In this document: positions 37,394-48,289 of the stretch, one piece after another
Layout: every line of letters begins with the position of its first letter
How positions within the stretch are numbered: the stretch's first letter is position 1
Assembly: GCF_027942865.1 (NCBI RefSeq)
Contig: NC_134514.1
Coordinates: 1,382,169-1,446,168 of the forward strand
Length of the DNA stretch: 64,000 bases
Direction of reading: 5' to 3'
From: Odontesthes bonariensis
Taxonomy: Eukaryota; Chordata; Actinopteri; Atheriniformes; Atherinopsidae
Program-made: the position numbers and the translations under genes
The notes under the pieces: model-generated
What the model was told of the DNA's origin: nothing
Databases searched by the model: none
What the model saw: only the letters and a program-made list of their open reading frames with translations

Positions 37394-38610
37394 ACTAGAA
37401 AAAAATGCACCTCCAAAAATAAGTAAAAAAACAACAAATAAAAGACGTTTTTGCTTGAAATAAGCAAAAAAATCTGCCAATGAAACTAGTTAAAATCAGC
37501 TTGTCAAGATTTCTTGAAATAAGATGTGATATTTGGGACTTTTGATTTAAAAGTGATCTTGAAATGAGCTTAACACTCTGGGGTCTAAAGCCCACCGGTG
37601 GGCATTTTTCACACATCTCCAAAAACACATCTGTAACTCTGTGAGTTTTTGTGACACCATTAAAAACCTTGAAACTTCTAGTTTTCAAATATATATATAT
37701 ATTAAAATAAATTATATAGGTGGCCCTTTTTAAAGAGAGTGAACAGAAATCTTTGGATTTTCTGTAGTCTCAGACTGCAGCAGCTTCCTCGGCCACACCT
37801 ATCGCTATTCACATGTAAAGTACCAGGTGATTGAGTGGCTATTCACAGGTGAGAACACACCCCGTTCAGCCAGCATGTGGGGGGAGGCAGCAATGTCCTG
37901 CCAGTGACAGACAAGTATCACATGGAGAGTGACAGGGGAGTGGGGGCAATCAGGGGTGTTACACACCCATCTAATTAGTATTCAACTCTCAGAGACACTG
38001 CCTGGAGTTACAAATACTTTTTTACAGTTTGTGTGAAAACAAAAAACATTTCTGACTGCACTTTGTACTTTTATGCAGCCAACACTTTTGTTTACAAGGT
38101 TCAACCTTCAAAAGTCTTGGCTAGATATATTTATAGTGTGTTTTCTTGCACTGTTTGAAGACCTCTAAAACTTGTTTTTTGTACAGTTGTGTTTAACCTC
38201 AATTTAAATAAAACTTGTTTGTATTACATTCACTTCACTCTCATATTGTTTTTTGTTCGGCTTTTCAGAATACAACCATATGTGCCACTTTTGCATAGAT
38301 GTTTACAGTTAGTTGAAATAATTGAAAATGTCAAGGTGGTGACAACTGCCTCAAAGTCTCTGAAAAGGCCTTAGACTCCAGAGGGTTAAAAACCTCTTCA
38401 AATGAAAAAAAAAGCTTGTTTCATATGAAATGTGACTCAAAACAAGATGTTTTCAAGACTTTTTCATTTAACAAGATATTCCAGATGTATTAAAACAAGT
38501 CCCTATATCTGGCTGAAATGGTGCTTGTTAGGCAGTTGTGTCTGATATTAAGTGTAATGAGATACTCAGTGAGACAAATATACTTGGTAAGATTTAGATT
38601 TTTTCCAGGG
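37394..38610. mobile_element. MITE with CACTRGAAAAAA ends (outer)
   Basis: The termini are CACTAGAAAAAA and, reversed, CCCTGGAAAAAA. The uninterrupted LINE tail at 39222-39382 shows the empty site AATGCTTCTTCCACT. Comparing the two gives a 2-3 bp target duplication (TT or TTC). Interior words such as AAGCAAAAAAATCTGCCAATG occur in a common fish MITE family. It carries a second element inside (37574-38385). Confidence 0.75.
37574..38385. mobile_element. piggyBac-like MITE (inner)
   Basis: 812 bp flanked by TTAA at 37570-37573 and 38386-38389. The termini are CACTCTGGGGTCTAAAG and, reversed, CCCTCTGGAGTCTAAGG (14 of 17 match). TTAA targets and CCCT-type ends are typical of piggyBac. There is no transposase frame, so it is non-autonomous. 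Confidence 0.8.
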
Positions 38611-39221
38611 TTCTTCCACTCCCTGCTGCAATGCTTTTATTTTAGGTGAAGCACTTTGAACTGTTCTGTACATGAAATGTGCTACAAATAAATCTGATTT
38701 GATTTTAACATGTGGAACAAAGAGAGGAAACGTCCCAGATTTAGTTGTTTTTCCTAAAAATCAGCTGATTCTTTTCAGGTTTTAACATGTGGGAAACACA
38801 CAGAAGAATCAAATTATCAGGAAACAACAAGGAAAAAAAAAGAGTTTGAACCTTAAAGCTCAGTTTGAATCGTTCTGGTTTTAAATCCCAACATCTGCCC
38901 TTTCAGGGACATCATTTCTTCTTCCAAACAGCCGAAGAAAAGCTCATTTTCACTCAGAACCAGAGGAGACGCCCAGCTGCAGCCGAAGAAACAGTAACAA
39001 AAAGCCTTCAAATACGCAGAGAAATGTTTGGATTGCACGCCCCACACATGTGAAATGTCTTCACTTTCACCTTTTTACAAGATTCAAATATTTAAGAAGA
39101 TCTGAAAGTAAATTTGGACAAAATTCCTTTAGATTTCTGATGGTTTCAGAGAAAAAGAAACTTCTGTCACAAAATGCAACCATATATACAATGTATACAT
39201 ACATTCCACTATATTGTTGTT

Positions 39222-39382
39222 GCTTGTTTTTAAATTCATTTAAATGATTTTATTTGTTTCTCTTTATATTCTTTTATGTATTTTTAATGCTTCTTCCACT
39301 CCCTGCTGCAATGCTTTTATTTTAGGTGAAGCACTTTGAACTGTTCTGTACATGAAATGTGCTACAAATAAACTTTATTTCA
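39222..39382 (+). repeat. LINE 3' tail, uninterrupted copy
   Basis: Matches the LINE tail at 37324-37393 joined to 38611-38705 and so preserves the empty site of the outer MITE. Its end also supplies an AATAAA on the minus strand (39379-39374), about 60 bp past the stop codon of OR copy 2. That could serve as the receptor's polyadenylation signal. Confidence 0.8.
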
Positions 39383-39440
39383 ACGTTTCTTTACAAACGC
39401 TGGAAGCACCCGACACTTCATTCTGAAGCAGCTGTGCAGA

Positions 39441-40394
39441 CTAACCAGATGTGTTCAGGTCCAACAGCTTAGCTCCCCCAGAGAACAGATTCCTGCACAT
39501 GAGTCGGACTTTGCTCAGGCTGAGTCCGTACATGACGGGGTTAAAGAGCGGCTGGCAGATGATGAAGTACGTGGATAAGAGGATGCGCAGGATGCTGGGG
39601 AAGTGGCTCAGGTCGAACCTGCTCTGTAAGATCTCAAAGAAGCAGGCGAAGGAGAAGTTGAGCAGGGAGGCCAGGTGAGGCGTGCAGGTGCTGACGGCCT
39701 TCTGTCGGGTCTGCCTGGAGCCTGAAAAACACACTCTGAGGATCCTCAGGTACGTGTAAAGGATCAGAAGTGAGAGGCCGATGAGCACGGTGAAAGTGTA
39801 GACGAGTCCGTACACGTTGTTCACCGAGGTGTCGCCGCACGCCAGCCTCACCATGTAGTAGTTGTTGCAGAAAAGCCTGTCGATCGCGTTCCCGCACAGC
39901 TGCAAGGAGGCGTTCAGCGAAATCATGACGGTCACCACGACAACGGGCAGCAGCCAGCTGAACACGATCAGCCGGACCACCCTGTGCAGGGTCATCCGTG
40001 AGCTGTACAGCAGCGGGTGGCAGATGGCCACGTATCTGTCATAGGACATCACGGCCAAACTGTAAAACTCTACGTTCACATACGTGTACAAGCAGAAAAC
40101 CTGCAGGAAGCAGAGAGGAGCAGAAACAGTGTGAACGTCAGAAAGGATCTGAATCAGCAGGGATGGAAACATCCCTGAACTACCATACAGCTCATTCACA
40201 AACAGGCTGCACAGAAACATGTACATGGGTTCATGTAAGCTCCTGTTCACACCGATAACCACGATGAGCAGAACATTAGAACCGATGATCAGGGCGTACA
40301 AACACATGATAAACAGGAAAACCAGATATTTGTAAGGGCCGACATCAGAGTAAGCAGCGAGGGTGAAATATGAAACCTGAGAAAAGTTCATCAT
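39441..40394 (-). CDS. Odorant receptor (class A GPCR), OR copy 2
   Basis: An intact 317-residue receptor of the same subfamily as OR copy 1, on the opposite strand. The first in-frame ATG is at 40394 (ATGATG, parallel to OR copy 1). The open frame reaches 40415, but that codon is GTG. Landmarks: sequon at N3, GSN at 38-40, LHEPMY at 53-58, DRY at 119-121 in SYDRYVAIC, KAVSTCTPHL before TM6 and PLFNPVMY in TM7. No disabling change was seen. TM1-TM3 DNA (40101-40283) is 97% identical to OR copy 1, while the following two thirds is markedly more GC-rich at codon third positions than either sister gene. Transcription would be toward the macrosatellite. Ligand unknown. Confidence 0.96.
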   Translation of the reverse strand: MMNFSQVSYFTLAAYSDVGPYKYLVFLFIMCLYALIIGSNVLLIVVIGVNRSLHEPMYMFLCSLFVNELYGSSGMFPSLLIQILSDVHTVSAPLCFLQVFCLYTYVNVEFYSLAVMSYDRYVAICHPLLYSSRMTLHRVVRLIVFSWLLPVVVVTVMISLNASLQLCGNAIDRLFCNNYYMVRLACGDTSVNNVYGLVYTFTVLIGLSLLILYTYLRILRVCFSGSRQTRQKAVSTCTPHLASLLNFSFACFFEILQSRFDLSHFPSILRILLSTYFIICQPLFNPVMYGLSLSKVRLMCRNLFSGGAKLLDLNTSG

Positions 40395-40436
40395 CAACAC
40401 AGCGACAGCTTTCACAGGAAACTGTTACCTGCTGCT

Positions 40437-40816
40437 TTACAAGGGTTCAAGTTGTTTAGCTGCTGAAGAGCTAACTCAGCTGTGAGTCCTGAAAGGTTTC
40501 TGCCTCCTTTAAACCCTCAGATCACACATGCACATCCCACATGCACACACACTGGTTTCCATGTTTGAGGAGGAGCAACTTTTTGATCATCACTTGTGGG
40601 TACCACCCTTTCTAAAGGTTCTACAGGGATGAAAAAATAAATAAATAAATAAATCAGGTATTCCGACCACATCCTTGTAAACTCACACAGGACTTCAAAC
40701 ATCTGAATTGTTGAAGTAATGCTCAGTGGGGACGTATGAGAAATCCAGTTATCATGGTTCATGGGAACCACATTTACATATTATTAGCATAATTCACACA
40801 AATTCCCTTGTGATTA
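40437..40816. other. Upstream of OR copy 2, no gene
   Basis: Holds the likely 5' flank of OR copy 2 and an (AAAT)5 microsatellite at about 40633-40654. Nothing else was recognised. Confidence 0.5.
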
Positions 40817-41295
40817 GTCAAGTCAAGTCTTTTATTGTCAGATACACAGAACAACAGGCGGACTGGGCACTGAAATTCTTAGGACAGGGCACCGTACAGC
40901 AGCTACCATAACACATAACATGCCGTAACATGTCATGTCACAAGTACTCCAACAAAGACAGTAACAATAAATAGGCAATGTGGATACTACCATATACATT
41001 TTAACGCTAATTACAAGAGCTGTACTGAACATATAATACACATAATAGCCTATGCTAATCTAAGACCTATACTGACCTATAATATAGGGTAAAATAAAAA
41101 ATACAATGTTGCAGTGCAAACAGCAGAGGAGGTAGGCATGTGTAAAGTATAAAGTATGTAAAGTATAAGTGTAAGTGTTGAGTGTGTAAGTGATGAGAGT
41201 GCATTTTAGTCCATTTAGGAGCCTGATGGCCTTTGGAAAAAAACTGTTCTGCATTCTGTGTGAGACCGGATGCTTCTGTACCGCCTACCAGAAGG

Positions 41296-41416
41296 CAGCA
41301 TGGTGAACAGTCTGAAGGATGGTGAACAGTCTGAAGGATGGTGAACAGTCTGAAAGATGGTGAACAGTCTGAAGGATGGTGAACAGTCTGAAAGATGGTG
41401 AACAGTCTGAAGGATG
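41296..41416 (+). repeat. 19-bp tandem repeat in LINE 3'UTR
   Basis: About six to seven copies of GGATGGTGAACAGTCTGAA, alternating AAGGATGG and AAAGATGG forms. Confidence 0.9.
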
Positions 41417-41441
41417 GCAGTCTTTGAGGATTCTGCCAGCT

Positions 41442-42572
41442 CTACGAAGACATCTTGTGTGGTAGATGAAGGGTTGGGAGTTTCCTACCGATGATGCACT
41501 CAGCAGATCGGACCACCCTGCATAGGGCCTTACGGTCCATGGCTGTGCAGCTCCCCAACCACACTGAGATGCTACCAGTCAGGATGCTTTCTATAGTGCA
41601 CCTATAAAAGTTGGTGAGGATGACTGGGTTCATGCCTTCTTGAGTCTCCTCAGGAAGAAGAGGCGTTTCCGGGCAGCTTTGACCACCTTGTCCGTGTGGG
41701 CAGACCAGGTGAGATCATGGCTGATATTTACCCCAAGGAACTTGAAGCAGCTGACCTTTTCTACCTCAGATCCGCTGATGTGGAGAGGTGGATGCTCCAC
41801 CCCCTGCCGCCTCCTAAAGTCCACGATCATCTCCTTAGTTTTGCTTATGTTGAGAGAGAGGTGGTTCTCCTGACACCATGTTGTTAGGGTGTCAACCTTC
41901 TTTCTGTAGGCTGACTCGTCATTGTTAGTGATGAGGCCCACAATGGTTGTGTCATCAGCAAACTTCACGATGAGGTTGGATCTGTGCGTTGTCACACTGT
42001 CATGTGTGAACAAGGAGAACAGGAAGGGGCTGAGCACACAACCCTGGGTGCCAGTGTTTGTGACCACTGCGGCTGAAGTGCTGTCACCGAGTCTCACCAC
42101 CTGTGGCCTCCCCGTCAGGAAGCTGTAGATCCATTTGAAGAGGGAGGTGTTTAGTCTCAGGTCTGCAAGCTTGGAGATGAGTCTGGAGGGGATGATGGTG
42201 CTGAACGCTGAGCTGTGATCAATGAACAGCATCCTCACATACGAATCCCTCTTTTCCAGGTGGGAGAGAGCGGTGTGCACTGCCAGTGCGATGGCGTCGT
42301 CTGTGGACCTGTTGGACCGGTATGCAAACTGCATCGGGTCCAGGGCGATGGCGTCGTCTGTGGACCTGTTGGACCGGTATGCAAACTGCATTGGGTCCAG
42401 GGCGATGGCGTCGTCTGTAGACCTGTTGGTCCGGTATGCAAACTGCATCGGGTCCAGGGTGATGGCGTCATCTGTAGACCTGTTGGACCGGTATGCAAAC
42501 TGCATCGGGTCCAGGGCGATGGCGTCGTCTGTGGACCTGTTGGACCGGTATGCAAACTGCATCGGGTCCAGG
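41442..42572 (-). pseudogene. LINE reverse transcriptase with amplified segment
   Basis: The open stretch 42562-41630 encodes RT motifs in order: [38 protein letters not shown] and the catalytic FADDTTIV box. It ends at a frameshift near 41632. The frame resumes at 41633-41442 with NFYRCTIESILTG, the usual C-terminal continuation. The first motif is tandemly repeated five times (42288-42572). Reverse transcription of LINE RNA is the ancestral role. The frameshift and the repetition make function unlikely. Confidence 0.85.
42288..42572 (-). repeat. 57-bp x5 in-frame repeat inside RT
   Basis: Five exact-period copies (starts 42288, 42345, 42402, 42459, 42516). Each encodes the 19-residue segment [19 protein letters not shown] on the minus strand. 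The period is a multiple of three and no copy contains a stop. Confidence 0.95.
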
Positions 42573-43046
42573 GCGATGGCATCTCCACCCTGGTCCTGTA
42601 GGTCCTTTAAGCAGATTTGATGGACCTCAAAAGGTCATATCTGGCCTTCATGTACTGATCAGGATCCCCTGAGTTAAAGGCGGCAGACCTGTCTCTGAGG
42701 CTGGCCCGTTGTTTGTTGTCTGTTTGTATGCAGAGAGGAGAAGAATGGAGGTGTGATCTGCTTTTCCAAAAGCAGGGCGGGGGATGGGTTTTTTAACTGC
42801 CCCGGAATGCAGTATAGCAGTGATCAAGGGTCTGGTCTCCCCGTGTAGGGAAGTCAATGTGCTAATGGTATTTTGGCAGGACCTTCTTCATGTTAACTCT
42901 GTTGAAATCTCCAACAACAATGAAGGCTGCCTCTGGGTGCACATTCTCCAGACCGCTGATAATACCGTACAGTTCATCCAAAGCAGCAGCCTTCAGCCTT
43001 CCAGTACTGTTATATCCGTAGCCCATAAAATGTTAACCATAACACA

Positions 43047-44672
43047 CAGTGGCGGTCCGACACTGATTTACGCCCCGGGCGAAACCCGGTGCTGGTGCCG
43101 CCCCCCCCCCCCCTCCCCCCCTCCCCCCCTCCCCCTCCCCCTCCCCCTCCCCCCTCTCACCCTCACTTTTTTTTTTTTTTTTGGGATCGTTTTTTTTTTT
43201 TTTTTGTATTTTTTTTTTTTTTTTTTTACCTAACCCCCCCCCCCCCCGCGATGCCGGCCCGGGCGCCTGCACCTCTGTGGCCGAAACGCAGTCGCGGTCC
43301 GACACTGATTTACGGCTGGCGCCCCCAACCCCCCTACTGCTCACAGAAAGACACTTCACTGTGCGTTGTGGTGGGAGCATCGGTGTAGTGTAGTGTTAGG
43401 TTAGCAGACTGACCTGTCTTTATTTCGTTCTCCGTCCGTTTTCACCCGTTTGGTCCATCACCACCTGTAATACTGTGCTGGCTCATTCTGTCTTCTTCAC
43501 TTTTCCATTAGTACTATTATTGATACCACGTTCGTCGCCCTCTGGCACAGAAACACCTCCAATATCTTTCTGTCCGTATCCATCAGGAGAACGAGCCCAG
43601 TACAAATGTTTTGGTCAAAATCCTCACTTTAGGTCCACCAAAAGCATGAATATGCAGCGTAAATGTTGCCGCATCGAAATAACACGACGTTTATTTGCGT
43701 AATTAATTATTTCCATCCACACGAAATGCCATCAAACATCCTGTTTTCTGTGTTTATTTGAAAGCCGCGCGCGTTCATCCCCCTCGCTAAACATGTCCCG
43801 TTTCAGCAGTCAGGTTGCTGGGTGATTTCTACAACAGCTTCAGCCAATGATGGCCAGGCCCTGCGTAAAGCGCTTCCCCTCGCTCCATCGCATTTCTTTC
43901 CTATTGGTCAACGGAGCCCAGCTCAAAGAGAGGCTTCCTTCAAGCCATGAGGAAAAGGCTCATATGTAGTTTTTCCTGTAGAATAATCTACAGTGATCGT
44001 TTAAGAAAAAGTGCAGTTTGCAGGCGTTCCTTCAGGCAAATCACCAGGAATGCTAAGGGGTTAAGGCAGTTATGATACTTTATTGTGTCATAATGATAAT
44101 GATTACACTTGACACTTTTTTTGTTATCACCCTGTGAGTGAATGAAAGGCTTGAAATCACAAATGACCGACCAAGGGGAAAAATACAATCAACAAAAGGA
44201 AAAAAAAAACATAATAATAACAGTAATAATAGTAATAGTAATAGTAATAATAATGCACTCTCATTCAAAACTATTCATTAATAATTAAAAAAAATATATA
44301 TTGAATCATCCCCCCTCCCCCCTGCACAAACTCTGCACTGTGCTGCCTTGCTCACCTAACACGAGAGGTGAGAGTCTCAGGAGGGGGCGCCGAAAACAAC
44401 TGTGGCCGAAACGTGTATTGATGATGTGTGATCTGAGTCTGAGTATGGCCAAGGGGAGGAGGGGAAGATGGGGGCGCCACGATTGCGCCCCCCCCCCCCC
44501 CCAAACCCCTCTCGATCTTTTTTTTTTTTTTACATTTTTTTTTTTACATTTTTTTTTTTTACATTTTTAAAAAAAAAATTTTTTTTTTTTTTTCACTCCC
44601 CCGTGATGCCGCCCCCCACGCGATGCCGCCCCGGGCGCATGCCCGGTCTGCCCGCCCCTAGGACCGCCCCTG
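43047..44672. mobile_element. Non-autonomous hAT-like element
   Basis: 1626 bp. The left end CAGTGGCGGTCC and the reversed right end CAGGGGCGGTCC agree at 11 of 12 bases. The 8-bp word ATAACACA lies immediately outside both ends (43039-43046 and 44673-44680), a perfect hAT-type target duplication. The interior is mostly poly-C and poly-T tracts, an (AGTAAT)n run at 44205-44255 and a partial duplicate of the left end at 43289 (CAGTCGCGGTCC). No transposase is present. Proline-, phenylalanine- or glycine-rich frames here are low-complexity artefacts. Confidence 0.88.
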
Positions 44673-45250
44673 ATAACACAGACCCCTCCGGCCCTGCACT
44701 TACCTGAGTCAGCAGTCCTGTCCTGGCGGAATATGTTGAATCCCGACGGTGTAACAGCTGTGTCGGGTATCTCCGGGACGAGCCATGTCTCCACGAATGT
44801 CAAAACACAGCAGTTTGTGATATCCCGTTGAAATTTGGTCCGTGCATTAAGTTCATCCATCTTGTTGTCAGAGGACTGAACGTTGGCAAGTAAGATGGTT
44901 GGTAGAGTTGGTTGGAAGTCCCTTTTTCGAGTACGGACGAGGACTCCAGCACGTCGGCCTCGTTTCTTCCTCCTCCGTCTTGTAGGTAAACAAAGCGGCA
45001 GAAAAAAAAAGAGCCCGCTGCAGTCCGAGTTCGCACTCAAACTCCAGAAAGTTGAGTGAAAGTTCGTGAAATAATCCTTTCCAAGTGACGAACGTATAGA
45101 CGTTCAGAAGTGTCTGCTGGTCATACTGTGTGAGTGACACTGTCACGCAAACGAAACAAGCAAAGACAACTAGCAAAACAAACAGAAAGTTTGGTAGCGG
45201 CGACAGAGCTCCCATCAGTGCGACCGTCTTGCTGGCGCATCGGAACATTC

Positions 45251-45597
45251 CCGGAACATTAGTGGGGACTGTGCAAAAAAGTGTGTTACTTATGACAAAT
45301 GATGTAGGAGTCTGGGTCCTATTTGGGTTTATTGATATTTGGATAGCTATTTGAGTTTACATGTTTAAATATGATTTACGTTAATTGTAATAAAAAAAGG
45401 TAAAAAATTGCGTACATTGCCTTTCATTTGTTGTTAATCTCGGGAGAGTTTGGTTACGGGGTCATTATGGTCAGGTGGCTTAGAGTGGAGCCACACAGTT
45501 TTTTGACCTTTCTCTCTCTCTGTCACTCTCTTTGTTTTTTCTTTCACCTTTTTTATTTTCTCATATTGGATCATTGCTGTAACATTCTTTCCGGTCA
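45251..45597. other. AT-rich gap, no gene
   Basis: Between the LINE 5' side and the minisatellites. Holds a CT-rich tract near 45510-45560 but nothing else recognised. Confidence 0.45.
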
Positions 45598-46590
45598 CCA
45601 ACCAGGCGATGTGGGGGTCACCAACCGGGCGATGTGGGGGTCACCAACAGGGCGATGTGGTGGTCAGCAACCGGGTGATGTGGGGGTCACCAACTGGGCG
45701 ATGTGGGGGTCACCAACCGGGCGATGTGGGGGTCACCAACTGGGGCGATGTCGGGGTCACCAACCGTGCGATGTGGGGGTCAACAACAGGGCGATGTGGT
45801 GGTCAGCAACCGGGCGATGTGGGGGTCACCAACCGGGCTATGTGGTGGTCACCAACCGGGCAATGTGGGGGTCACCAACTGGGCGATGTGGGGCTCACCA
45901 ACTGGGGCGATGTCGGAGTCACCAACCGGGCGATGTGGTGGTCAGCAACCGGGCGATGTGGGGGTCACCAACCGGGCGATGTGGGGGTCATCAACCGGGC
46001 GATGTTGGGATCACCAACCGGGCGATGTGGTGGTCACCAACCGGGCGATGTAGGGATCACCAACCGGGCGATGTGGTGGTCACCAACCGGGCGATGTTGG
46101 GATCATCAACCGGGCGATGTGGGGGTCACCAACCGGGCTATGTGGTGGTCACCAACCGGGCGATGTGGGGGTCACCAACTGGGCGATGTGGGGGTCACCA
46201 ACCGGGCGATGTGAGGCTCACCAACTGGGGCGATGTCGGGGTCACCAACCGGGCGATGTAGGGGTCACCAACAGGGCAATGTGGGGGTCAGAAACCGGGC
46301 GATGTGGTGGTCACCAACCGGGCGATGTGGGGGTCACCAACCGGGTGATGTGGGGGTCACCAACCGGGCGATGTGGGGATCACCAACCGGGCGATGTGGG
46401 GGTCACCAACAGCGCGATGTGGTGGTCAGCAACCGGGCGATGTGGGGGTCACCAACCGGGCGATGTGGGGGTCACCAACCGGGCGATGTTGGGATCACCA
46501 ACCGGGCGATGTGGTGGTCACCAACCGGGCGATGTTGGGATCACAAACCGGGCGATGTGGGGGTCACCAACCGGGCGATGTGGTTGTCAC
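45598..46590 (+). repeat. 23-bp minisatellite, about 43 copies
   Basis: The unit is GTCACCAACCGGGCGATGTGGGG with variants (GGTCAGC, AACTGGGGCG, TTGGGATC). Since 23 is not a multiple of three, reading runs through all frames and produces a spurious 277-codon open frame with a 23-residue period. Confidence 0.96.
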
Positions 46591-46591
46591 G

Positions 46592-48252
46592 ATAAACTAC
46601 AGTCATGTTGGGCCTGGTGAGCGATAAACTACAGCCATGGTGGGCCTGGTGGGTGATAAACTACAGTCATGGTGGGCCTGGTGGGTGATAAACTACAATG
46701 ATGGTGGGCCTGGTGAGCGATAAACTACAGCCATGGTGGGCCTGGTGGGTGATAAACTACAGTCATGGTGGGCCTGGTGAGCGATAAACTACAGCCATGG
46801 TGGGCCTGGTGGGTGATAAACTACAATGATGGTGGGCCTGGTGAGCGATAAACTACAGCCATGGTGGGCCTGGTGGGTGATAAACTACAATGATGGTGGG
46901 CCTGGTGGGCGATATCCTACAGCGATGGTGGGCCTAGTGGGCAATAAACTACAGCGATTGTTGGCCTGGTGGGCGATAAACTACAGCGATGGTGGGCGAT
47001 AAACTCCTGCAATGGTGGGCCTGGTGGGCGATAAACTACTGCGATGTTGGGCCTGGTGGGCGATAAACTACAGCCATTGTGGGCCTGGTGGGCATTAAAC
47101 TACAGCCATGGTGGGCCTGGTGGGTGATAAACTACAGTGATGGTGGGCCTGGTGGGCAATAAACGACAATGATGGTGGGCCTGGTGGGCGATAAACGACA
47201 ATGATTGTGGGCCTGGTGGGCGATAAACTACAGCAATGATGAGCCTGGTGGGTGATAAACTACAGCGATGATGAGCCTGGTGGGCAATAAACTACAGCGA
47301 CGTTGGATCTGTTGGGCAATAAACTACAGAAATTATGAGCCTGGAGGGCGATAAACTACAGCGATGGTGGGCCTGGTGGGTGATAAACTACAGCAATGAT
47401 GAGCCTGGTGGGCAATAAACTACAGCGATGGTGGTTCTGGTGGGTGATAAACTACAGCGCTGATGCACCTGGTGGGTGATAAACTACAGCGCTGATGCAC
47501 CTGGTGGGCAATAAACTACAGCGATGGTGGGCCTGGTGGGCGATAAACTACAGCGATGGTGGGCCTGGTGGGCGATAAACTACTGCGATGTTGGGCCTGG
47601 TGGGCGATAAACTACAGCCATTGTGGGCCTGGTGGGCATTAAACTACAGCCATGGTGGGCCTGGTGGGTGATAAACTACAGCGATGGTGGGCCTGGTGGG
47701 CAATAAACGACAATGATGGTGGGCCTGGTGGGCGATAAACGACAATGATTGTGGGCCTGGTGGGCGATAAACTACAGCAATGATGAGCCTGGTGGGTGAT
47801 AAACTACAGCGATGATGAGCCTGGTGGGCAATAAACTACAGCGACGTTGGATCTGTTGGGCAATAAACTACAGAAATTATGAGCCTGGAGGGCGATAAAC
47901 TACAGCGATGGTGGGCCTGGTGGGTGATAAACTACAGCAATGATGAGCCTGGTGGGCAATAAACTACAGCGATGGTGGTTCTGGTGGGTGATAAACTACA
48001 GCGCTGATGCACCTGGTGGGTGATAAACTACAGCGCTGATGCACCTGGTGGGCAATAAACTACAGCGATGGTGGGCCTGGTGGGCGATAAACTACAGCCA
48101 TGGTGGGCCTGGTCGGCAATAAACCACAGCCATGGTGGGCCTGGTGGGCGATAAGCTACAGCCATGGTGGGTGATAAACTACAGCCATGTTGGGCCTGGT
48201 GGGCGATAAACTACAGCGATGGTGGGCCTGGTGGGCGATAAACTACAGCGAT
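46592..48252 (+). repeat. 32-bp minisatellite, about 52 copies
   Basis: The unit runs GATAAACTACAGCGATGG then TGGGCCTGGTGGGC (32 bp). It starts where the 23-bp array ends. A larger period is superimposed: the variant-rich block from about 47041 recurs 544 bp later (17 units), e.g. GCGACGTTGGATCT at 47297 and 47841. Confidence 0.95.
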
Positions 48253-48289
48253 GGTGGGTCTGACCGGGTGAAAGACAGTGACAGCATGA

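Larger units (their letters stand above)
36256..38705 (+). pseudogene. L2-like LINE 3' region, interrupted by insertions
   Basis: The plus strand encodes pieces of the C-terminal RT region of a fish LINE: LLWLPVSHRIDFKSLLMVYK near 36440-36510, continuing after an insertion as AAFSCYAANKWNKLPVEIKL near 37165-37225. The 3' tail (TTTTAGGTGAAGCACTTTGA, GTGCTACAAATAAA) ends near 38705. Interruptions are a telomere-like tract (36353-36411), a TIR element (36590-37116) and a nested MITE pair (37394-38610). An uninterrupted copy of the tail is at 39222-39382. Confidence 0.8.
40817..45250 (-). pseudogene. Degenerate APE-type LINE, split by hAT element
   Basis: On the minus strand, in order: an N-terminal region with a hydrophobic leader (45250-45041); the start of an AP-type endonuclease domain (ANVQSSDNKMDEL, then VETWLVPEI, about 44900-44760); the hAT insertion (43047-44672); the end of the endonuclease (VVGDFN, then DFPTRGDQTLDHCY, about 42930-42800); the RT (42572-41442); and a 3'UTR ending near 40817 in GACAATAAAAGACTTGACTTGA-like sequence. 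Stops and frameshifts are numerous, so the element is dead. An L2/Rex1-type assignment fits, but I cannot fix the family name. Confidence 0.85.

Noticed and set aside
40395..40415. A longer N-terminus for OR copy 2
   Set aside because: The codon at 40415 is GTG. The first ATG (40394) aligns with the start of OR copy 1.
42215..42620. Plus-strand and second minus-strand repeat proteins over 42.2-42.6 kb
   Set aside because: Shadow frames of the 57-bp repeat. The minus frame with RT motifs is the meaningful one.
43033..43388. Proline-, phenylalanine- or glycine/lysine-rich frames on both strands
   Set aside because: They are products of poly-C and poly-T tracts inside the hAT-like element.
45428..46261. 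A 277-codon open frame with glycine-rich 23-residue repeats
   Set aside because: It is the 23-bp minisatellite read through three successive frames. Comparable frames are open in the other phases, and there is no independent coding signal.
45598..48252. Regular 23-bp and 32-bp repeats that could suggest a CRISPR array
   Set aside because: The repeats are contiguous with no unique spacers, no cas genes are present, and the DNA is vertebrate.
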